Assembly (NCBI RefSeq): GCF_963583255.1
Contig: NC_084803.1
Coordinates: 24,774,428-24,838,427 of the forward strand
DNA: 64,000 nucleotides
Source: Pyrus communis
Taxonomy: Eukaryota > Streptophyta > Magnoliopsida > Rosales > Rosaceae
Direction: 5' to 3'
Shown: positions 56,150 to 64,000 of the stretch, piece after piece
Layout: each line of letters starts with the position of its first letter
How positions within the stretch are numbered: position 1 is the first letter of the stretch
Program-made: the position numbers and the translations under genes
Notes under the pieces: model-generated
The model's input: only the letters and a program-made list of their open reading frames with translations
What the model was told of the DNA's origin: nothing
The model's database searches: none

Positions 56150-58559
56150 ATGGCGTCCAACTTAGTGCAACTCCAAGTTCCCACATTGAAGAAAGAAAAT
56201 TATGAAAGATGGTGCATCCAATTCAAAGCATTGTTTGGATCACAGGAGCTATGGGAAGTTGTCAGTAGTGGGTATGTTGTACCCACTGCCGAGCAAGAAG
56301 CCGTATATACTGCGGATCAAAGGAACACTCTCAAGGACTTACGAAAGAAGGACCAAAAGGCGTTGTATCTTCTATACCAGGGTTTGGAAGATTCAACGTT
56401 CGAGAAGGTTGCAAAAGCAACAACGAGCAAGCAAGTATGGGATACACTCAGTACAATCTACAAAGGAGTAGATCGAGTCAAGAAAGTGAGGTTACAGTCA
56501 CTTCGAGCAGATTTTGAAACTGCTCATCTGAATGAAGGGGAGTGCATCTCCGACTATCACTCAAGGCTCATTGTGATAGTAAATCAGATGAGGAGAAATG
56601 GCGAGAGACTCGATGAAGTACGAGTTGTGGAGAAGATACTCCGGTCACTCACATCTAAGTTTGAGCATGTGGTGACTGCCATTGAGGAATCCAAGGATTT
56701 GGAGGTGATGAGCGCAGAGGAGCTACTAGGATCCCTCTTAGTTCACGAGCAACGCATTCAGAAGAATGCAAACCCCACAACGCTAGAGCAAGCTTTGGAG
56801 TCAAAGTTGAATATTGACAAACCAAATGGAGGTCGTGGGCAGTGGAACTCACGATGTGGGAGTTCATCTAACCGTAGCCGAGGACGAGCTCGAGGAAGAG
56901 GTCGAGGTTATGCACAAAATCAAGGTCAGTCTCAGGAGTGGAGATCTACTCGACGAAAGGCGCATATCCAGTGTCACAACTGTAAGCAATATGGACATTA
57001 TGCCAATGAATGTTCACATAAAAATGGTGAGCATGTCAACATGGCAGAATCAAGTGGAAATACTGATGAAGAACTTACAGTCTTGCTAGCACACCATGAT
57101 TCCAGTAGCCAACAAGATGTTTGGTATTTGGACTCTGGTGCAAGCAATCACATGTGTGGAAAGAAGGAGTTTTTTGCCGAACTCAAAGATGGGGCCTATG
57201 GATCTGTAAGTCTTGGTGACTCCTCAAAGTTGCCAGTTGAAGGCAAAGGGAAGATCAAGATCATCCAGAAGGATGGTAAAGAAGAATACATCTCCGATAC
57301 CTACTACATACCAGGTATGAAGAGCAACATTCTAAGCATTGGTCAACTGCTCCAGAAAGGGTACATTATACATATGGAGAACATGCTTCTCACTCTCAGG
57401 AATACAAGGAGAAAGCTTATTGCACGTGTTCAAATGTCAAAGAACCGGATGTTTCCGTTGAATTTGAACACAAAGATTGGAAGCTGCAACATCGGTGTAA
57501 TGGAAGATGAGTCATGGAAATGGCATATTCGATTTGGCCATCTTCATTTCAATGGCCTAAAGTTGCTGTCAAGTGAAGGAATGGTTCGTGGTCTACCCCA
57601 AATTGAAGCCACACGCCAAGTATGTGAAGGTTGTGTGCTTGGCAAGCAAGCACGACTATCGTTCCCTGTTGGTGATACATGGAGAGCAAAGGCACCACTG
57701 CAGTTGGTGAACACAGATATATGTGGTCCATTGGATCCCATGTCTTATGGAGGTAATAGGTATTTTATTACCTTCATTGATGATTTCACTAGAAAGACTT
57801 GGGTCTATTTTCTCAAGGATAAGTCAGCTGCCCTAAAAATTTTCAAGGAGTTCAAGGCACTCACAGAGGCTGAAAGTAACCACAAGCTTGTGGCTGTGAG
57901 ATCAGATAGAGGTGGAGAGTACACCTCCAATGCTTTCCAAGCATACTGCAAGGAGCAAGGAATTAGGCATCAACTTACTGCTGCCTATACCCCACAGCAA
58001 AATGGGATAGCCGAAAGAAAGAATCGAACTATCCTTGACATGACAAGGTCCATGCTTAAGGAGAAGAATTTGCCAAAAGAGTTATGGGCAGAAGCTGTAG
58101 CTTGTTCGATTTATTTGTTGAATCGATGTCCAACAAAGAGTGTCAAGAGGATGACACCACAAGAGGCTTGGAGTGGATACAAGCCGAATGTTACACACCT
58201 AAGAATTTTTGGGTGTGTTGCATATGCTCAAGTTCCAGAAGCCAAGAGGAGGAAACTTGATGATAGAGGTGAGAAGTGTGTGTTTGTGGGCTATAGTGAA
58301 GAGTCCAAGGCATACAAGCTCTACAACCCACTAACTGGCAAATTAGTGGTTAGTAGAGATGTCATCTTCAGTGAGGAAGAGGCATGGAAGTGGAACAACA
58401 AAGAAGTCAGTAAAGAGAAGATCGTTTCCACTGATTTTGAAGAACCAGAAGTTGTACCACCTGTTGAGCAACAACCTGTTCAAACAACCACAACAACTCC
58501 ATTGCACAGAACTGCAAGGAGTGGTCCGACATCTAGTGAAGAAAGCAGCTCCTCAACTC
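56150..58559 (+). pseudogene. CopC gag-pol, first part: Gag, protease, integrase
   Basis: The start is the ATG at 56150, as in related Gags (VPTLKKENYERWCIQFKALF); an open frame extends upstream into the LTR. Gag helical domain runs to about 56790, then an Arg/Gly-rich region and the knuckle CHNCKQYGHYANEC (56972-57013). The protease has an intact DSGAS at 57131. The pre-integrase zinc region (WHIRFGHLHF, CEGCVLGKQ) follows, then the integrase core with Asp 57716-57718, Asp 57905-57907 and Glu 58013-58015, a proper D,D-35-E spacing. The C-terminal region ends in SSEESSSSTL, where the solo LTR enters. No stop or frameshift is seen, so every catalytic residue of this part is kept. Confidence 0.94.
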
Positions 58560-61035
58560 TGATAGGAGCATATTCATGCGACTTAAATGGCTTGTTCTCG
58601 TGCATTTACGTTATGTTTCTTTAGTTATTTTAGTCCTTTATGCTTCTTTTGTGTGTTTTCAGGTTCTAAGGGCTTAGGGAGCAAGAAAGTGCATTTTGAG
58701 GCTATTTGGGGCACTTTTGGGCTTGGATTGGATAGCTTAATCATGGAGCAAAGAGGATGGACGAAATTGAAGCCTTGTATGCTCTTTGGGGACATAAAAC
58801 AAAGGGCCTAGCCCAATCAAACAAATCCTTTGAGCCATGGAAAACCTCTAGCCCAAATCAAACATTCTATGCCATGCAAACCAACCTATTTTAGGCCCAT
58901 TCTATGTACTTAAACCCTAGCCCTTTAAACTAGCCATATTATGATTTATTCACTTCCATACTCTTCTTTATTCCACATGCATTCACACACATGCACATCA
59001 TTCACTCACATTTCCTAGCCATGCATCACTTTAACCCACATTTTCACCCATTTACACACACACACACCCAAAACACATCAAAGCCGTGCATTACTCCTTC
59101 ACATTCCAACATTTCCACATGCATTCCTCTTACAATTTCAGCCATTACACATGCATTTCAAACCTTTCAACACCCTTTAATCATTCCCCTTTAAGTTATG
59201 ATTTTATTTCCTAACCCTACATGTATTATTTATTAGCATATTCACATGCATCACAAAACACCACTCATTGCACATACCTTCCCCCTCTAATTCACATGCA
59301 AAAACCATCAACACATGCACCCTTTAATTCATTTAACACATATAATCATTCAACCATGCCGTGGCCTACACACACATGCATCCTGAAATCCTTTTTGCCG
59401 TGCATTCCCCTTAGATTTTCAGCAATTTCTCTTCATCATTGCACCACAAATCATTCAACAAATGCATCCATAATCATTTCTCCAACCTAGCATTCCCATT
59501 CTTTAATCCAATTTCAGCAAACACATGCTTTCCAATCTAGCATTCCCATCATAATTCCACCACCAATTCAGCCACAAAACATCATCATTGCACCACAACA
59601 TTCCTACTTTGCCGTGGCCTTCATTCCCATTTCCAGCATGCATTCACATGCATTTTCAGCACCTACACATCTCACTCACATGCACATTCACCCCTTTCTC
59701 TCCCTATAAATACCCTTCATTCCCATCACCTAGGGACATCTCATCACATCTCATTTCATACACTTCACACAACACAAACACAACCCTTGTGCCGCAAATC
59801 CCCTTCCATTTCTGTGCAGTTTTTCTCCTCCATTGCAGCCACTATCCAACCACTTCCCATCCCTCCAAAACACTTCACATAATCCCCAAAGCTCACCTTA
59901 GACCTTGTGCTACAACAACGAGGAAGAAAAGAGTGCCTAAACGTTCATACAATTCAAGTTTGAGTTGTTGGAATGTTTAGGTGTTTCTTTGATTTCAAAG
60001 TTCAAATTGAATTCTCTTTGTTTTGTACGTATGAGAATGGAAGAGAAGAGTGCCTAAACGTTCATACAATTCAAGTTTGAGTTGTTGGAATGTTTAGGGG
60101 TTTCTTTGATTTCAAAGTTATGAGGAACTAAACCCCCTTTAGCTAGGGGGTGATTCGAAACTATGTTTATATTTGCAATATGAATTGATTAACTTTCGTT
60201 GGAATTTCATAAGTTGTGGATTCAATTTGTTTAACCGTTTGATTGATAACTTATTTATGAATGTTTATTAAGAATGCGCGCTTAATTTTCATGCATAAAT
60301 ATGACGCTAGAATATAAGTGAATTTCACCTAATCGTTATGAACTTATATTCACAAGTAGTGGAGGTTGCTTATAAACAATCGTGTTAAACGAATTCTTGG
60401 CATAAGTTTCATGCGTATTCCATAGTAACGAATGCCTCGTCAATACTTATAGTTTTCATAATGCTTAATGATCTTTGATTGTATCTTTATTGTGCTTTTC
60501 ACGTAAAGGACTTTTGGAGAATGTGGTGAATTGCGTTGCGCTAACCCATCCAATTCATTGACTTAAGGAGAACTTGACGGTTAATTTAAGCGGACCTAAT
60601 TAACCCGGGGTGTTGAGTTTCACAACTTATTGAAAGACCAACTGAGAATCAATATTTTATGCAAGTGTAACATGTGTGGAGAAGAACCCCTTGGCTATTC
60701 CATCATCCATATTTTTATCACCTTTGTATTTACGTTTTGCCCTTAATTATAATCTTTCCATTTAATTTAATCTTACCCAAACACATTTCCCCCATATTTC
60801 GTTGAGTCTTAATCATTCGTATTTGTTTTATTTTCGTGTTTTAAGTATTTGGAGTCTTGTGTACTTGTTTTGAATTCTTGTTAAGTAAGTTAAGTGTTTT
60901 AAAAGTTAGTTTTATTTATTTGAGTCAAGTGTTTAGTATCCCTAGTTAATCCCCGGTTAGAATGATCCCTACTTATATCCTTACTACAATTGTCACAAAT
61001 AGGGTTTAATTTGTGTGCGTATAATCTACGTATCA
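58560..61035 (+). mobile_element. Solo LTR of the Gyp2 family inserted in CopC pol
   Basis: A 2476-bp LTR in plus orientation starts TGATAGGAGCATATTCATGC and ends CTACGTATCA. Perfect AACTC duplications lie at 58555-58559 and 61036-61040. It is the reverse complement type of the Gyp2 LTRs and shares the internal tandem duplication (59925-60125) and a TATA box (TATAAATACCC, about 59705). ORFs such as 59588-59980 are LTR shadows. Insertion plus duplication adds 2481 bp, a multiple of three. Confidence 0.94.
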
Positions 61036-61040
61036 AACTC

Positions 61041-62653
61041 CAGTAAGGCTAAGAAGTCTCACCGAGATATATGGACAAGAAGAAGAAGAAGAAACCAACT
61101 TTTTCTCCTTGTATGCAGACCACGAGCCTCTCTCATTCAATGAAGCTGTGGAAGAAGATCGTTGGAAGAAAGCCATGGAAGAAGAGATCCATGTCATCGA
61201 GAAGAATGACACTTGGGAGTTAACAAAGCTCCCACCAAATCAGAAGGCTATTGGTGTCAAGTGGGTTTACAAGATCAAACGCACTACAGATGGGAGTGTG
61301 GATCGATACAAATCAAGGCTTGTAACAAAGGGCTACAAACAGAAGTATGGAGTGGACTATGATGAAATCTATGCTCCAGTTGCAAGACTTGACACGGTAA
61401 GATTGCTAATCTCTCTTGCCGCTCATCATAAATGGAAAATTTATCAACTAGATGTCAAGTCAGCCTTCCTTAATGGAGTTCTTGAGGAAGAAGTGTACGT
61501 GGAACAACCAGAAGGCTTCCAAGTACAGGGAAAAGAAGATAAGGTGTATCGTTTGAAGAAGGCTTTGTATGGCCTCAAGCAAGCACCACGAGCTTGGAAC
61601 TCAAGGTTTGACAACTACCTTCACCAAAATGGATTTCAGAAATGTCCATACGAGCATTCAGTTTACATGAAGAATGGTGCAAAAGGGGAGTTCTTAATTA
61701 TTTGTCTCTATGTAGATGACTTGTTGTTTACAAGAAACAATGAAGCAATGTTCTGTGAGTTCAAGCAATCCATGTTCAGTGAATTCGAGATGACTGACAA
61801 TGGATTAATGTCATACTTTCTTGGCATATAAGTGAAGCAAGGAAGTGATGGTATCTACATTTCTCAACAAAAGTACATGAGAGATATATTGGAGAAATTC
61901 AATATGGACAAGTGCAATATTGTCAACACTCCAGTTGCAACTGGATTGAAGCTGTCTAAGGAAGGAGAAGGTGAGTTTGTAAACTCAACCGTGTACAAAA
62001 GCTTGGTTGGAAGCCTAAGGTACCTTACAATCACAAGACCTGATATAGTTTATGGTGTTGGACTCGTGAGTCGATACATGGAAACACCAAGGGAGTCTCA
62101 TTGGCTGGCCGCCAAGAGAATTTTGAGGTACATAAGAGGTACTCTAAACTATGGTCTGTTTTATAATTTTGGTGAAGATGCAAAATTATTTGGTTATTCA
62201 GATAGTGATTGGGGAGGTGACCAAGATGAAAGGAAAAGCACAACTGGCTATGTGTTTTTTCTAGGATCAACAGCTTTCTCATGGACTTCAAAGAAGCAAT
62301 CAATTGTTGCTTTGTCATCGTGTGAAGCCGAGTACGTTGCTGTAGCCTCAACCGTGTGTGAGGCAATTTGGTTAAGAAATCTGTTGAAGTCAGTGTGTCA
62401 TCCACAAGTGGAATCGACTGTGATTCATGCGGATAACATCTCAGCTATCAAGCTTGCTAGGAATCCAGTCCAACATGGAAGGAGTAAGCACATCGATACC
62501 AGGTTCCATTTTCTAAGGGACCATGTGAAGCAAAAGACAATTGAGCTTGTCTATTGTCACACGAAGGAACAAGTGGCAGACATCTTCACTAAGCCATTAC
62601 CAGTTGAATCATTCCGGCTGTTACGTGAAATGCTAGGCATGAAGGCGTTTTAA
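61041..62653 (+). pseudogene. CopC pol, second part: reverse transcriptase and RNase H
   Basis: The frame from 58559 continues here. RT segments are [87 protein letters not shown] and the catalytic YVDD at 61709-61720. A single TAA at 61829-61831 stops the frame within FLGI, where family members read on. RNase H follows with SLVGSLRYLTITRPDI, GYSDSDWGGD, STTGYVFFLGSTAFSW, ALSSCEAEYVA and KHIDTRFHFLRD, ending at 62653. The rest of the domain is intact. Confidence 0.94.
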
Positions 62654-62665
62654 TTTGAGGGGGCA
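62654..62665 (+). promoter_or_regulatory. CopC polypurine tract
   Basis: TTGAGGGGGCA lies between the pol stop and the 3' LTR. It is the expected plus-strand primer. Confidence 0.8.
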
Positions 62666-63278
62666 TGTTGGAAATTCAAATTAAAAGTCATGTAATCTGT
62701 CCATGTGATGCTAACCTTTCTTTACAGATTGTTTCCAGCAAAATATAATCATCATTGCTCCTTCCATGTTCAGCCGAATGGTGATGAAAGACAGCAAGTG
62801 TGCTGCCATGTGATGTGCTAGCAGGAAGACAGCAGTGTGCTGCTGTGTGCAAACCAAAAGGTTGTTATTACAACCTGCCATGATGCAATGCATGTGTATG
62901 CCAACTATCAAAGTTGCTGCATGTGTTTGAAAGGGTGTAAAGATGTGGAACACCATCATTCATTATATGTATTGTTGGATTGTTTATTTTTTCAGTTTTA
63001 TATAAATAGGCCATCTTGCTAAGCCTTATATCATCCCATCCGAATCCCACTTCCAATTGTGAAGAAGCTTGTAAGCTTTCTTATTCCATCAGTTTGTAAA
63101 CCTTCTTTTTATATATCAAAGTCCAAGTGTTTTGCCAAAGCTTGTTGCTTCCCCCCTTTCTCTATTTCTTCCTTGTCCAATTTTATTGAGAGTGCAAAGT
63201 CAGAGGTGTGATAGAGTTTGTAAACTTATCACCCAAATATTTTGGTATTGAGTTAGCAAACTTCTTTGAATACCAACA
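62666..63278 (+). repeat. CopC 3' LTR
   Basis: Same length as the 5' LTR with about six substitutions, for example GTGATC to GTAATC near the start. The AATTC target repeat follows. Confidence 0.95.
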
Positions 63279-63283
63279 AATTC

Positions 63284-64000
63284 TTCACAAGATGAAGGAG
63301 TCTAAACCTACAATGCATGGAAAAGATTTCTGAATTTTCTGTAGTGCAAATATGTTACAACAACCTCATCCCCGAGATTGCAACCTTTGTAGGAATTACG
63401 GAGCCTCGAACATTCGATGAGTTGGTATCCAAGGCAAGTAATGTGGAGAAGCAAATGTCCTAGAAAAATGTGAATGGAAAGATGATCCAAGACTTAGAAA
63501 AGAAGTCTAACCCCAAGAAAGGAGATGAAAAAAAAAGAATACCGAAGAAGGGAGATTGTATGGCGACATTTGTCAAAGTAGACAAGAAAAATGACAATGT
63601 AAAAAGAAAAGAGAAACCAAAGGGACGAGGAGGCTTTTGCTTAAAGAAAGAAAAGAAGTTAAATATAGTTTCGATGATGAAGATGTTGGAACTATCTTCA
63701 ATGAACTCCTTGCAGCAAAGATGATCACACTTCCTGAACCAAAGCGTCCCGCTGAAGTAAATAAGACCGATGATCTAAAGTATTATTGGTATCATCGACT
63801 CATCAACCATACGATAAAGGATTGTTATATCCTCAAGGATATAATTCAAGAAAAGATCAACAAGCATGAGATTGAGGTGGATTTATCCTCAAAACATTAG
63901 AAGACAATGTCCAATATGATCGAAGGAAAAATAACACCCATCGCTCCATTACCAGAAGGGGCAATCCTTGTAGGATTCTATGTCGATAATGCAACCACAG
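63284..64000 (+). pseudogene. TatR gag, C-terminal part, running off the right edge
   Basis: Gag resumes in frame after CopC with a TGA in place of the usual Trp of the FxRWRSLN segment, then PEIATFVGITEPRTFDELVS and a Lys-rich linker (63470-63724). A frame change leads to 63637-63900 with KYSFDDEDVGTIFNELLAAK, LPEPKRPAEVNKTDDLKYY and YHRLINHTIKDCYILKDII, the usual H/C-containing end of Tat-type Gag. A stop lies at 63898-63900. The remaining pol should lie beyond 64000. Confidence 0.8.

Larger units (their letters stand above)
55493..63278 (+). mobile_element. CopC: young, nearly intact Ty1/copia element in TatR gag
   Basis: LTRs of 613 bp each (55493-56105 and 62666-63278) differ at about six positions by eye and are flanked by perfect AATTC duplications (55488-55492 and 63279-63283). 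A textbook TTGGTATCAGAGC primer site and a TTGAGGGGGC purine tract are present. One long frame encodes gag, protease, integrase, RT and RNase H, broken only by a solo LTR (58560-61035) and one TAA codon. Without the solo LTR the element is about 5.3 kb. Confidence 0.96.

Noticed and set aside
62031..62405. 124-residue minus-strand ORF
   Set aside because: Exact antisense shadow of the well-supported CopC RNase H.

Overview
This is plant nuclear DNA made almost entirely of transposable elements, most likely from a dicot. I found no convincing host protein gene, tRNA, rRNA or CRISPR array. The evidence is LTR retrotransposons of both plant superfamilies (Ty1/copia with an initiator-Met-type primer site, Ty3/gypsy with a TGGCGCC-type primer site), MITEs with plant-type target duplications, and AT-rich spacers. 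The repeat families resemble what I recall from Rosaceae (apple/pear/peach group), but that placement is from memory and not proven here.

Left part (1-10.7 kb): a decayed gypsy gag and probable LTR on the minus strand run off the left edge. Next come a truncated copy of a repeat I call family X (1912-2990), a lone hAT-type end (2991-3175), and a 3.6-kb hAT-like element (4160-7778) that holds a complete family X copy (4696-7202). Three short non-autonomous DNA elements follow (7941-8162, 8228-8572, 10202-10673). An inverted-repeat element at 10733-18065, flanked by a 13-bp direct repeat, holds a decayed but complete copia element, CopA (11012-17524). The CopA leader contains six tandem hairpins whose stems covary.

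Right part (20.9-64 kb): one nest of retrotransposons. Its base is a Tat-type gypsy unit: an integrase remnant (20964-21762), an LTR broken into three pieces (22560-22591, 41575-44099, 53434-53750), then a primer site and gag of a second Tat element running to the right edge. Inserted in that LTR are CopB (22592-41569) and Gyp2 (44100-53428). Inside CopB gag sits Gyp1 (24356-36832, minus strand), and inside Gyp1 pol sits a solo LTR (28532-30500). Inside the downstream Tat gag sits CopC (55493-63278), whose pol is split by another solo LTR (58560-61035). Each of these six insertions, and CopA, has a perfect 5-bp target duplication, so the order of insertion can be read from the sequence.

Activity: CopC is nearly intact (one nonsense codon plus the solo LTR) and its LTRs differ at about six sites by eye. 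Gyp2 also looks very young, but it has lost almost all pol and carries about 1.9 kb of foreign sequence with a coiled-coil ORF. It therefore looks like a non-autonomous element mobilised in trans by a Gyp1-like partner. CopB keeps only gag. All coordinates and difference counts were made by hand.
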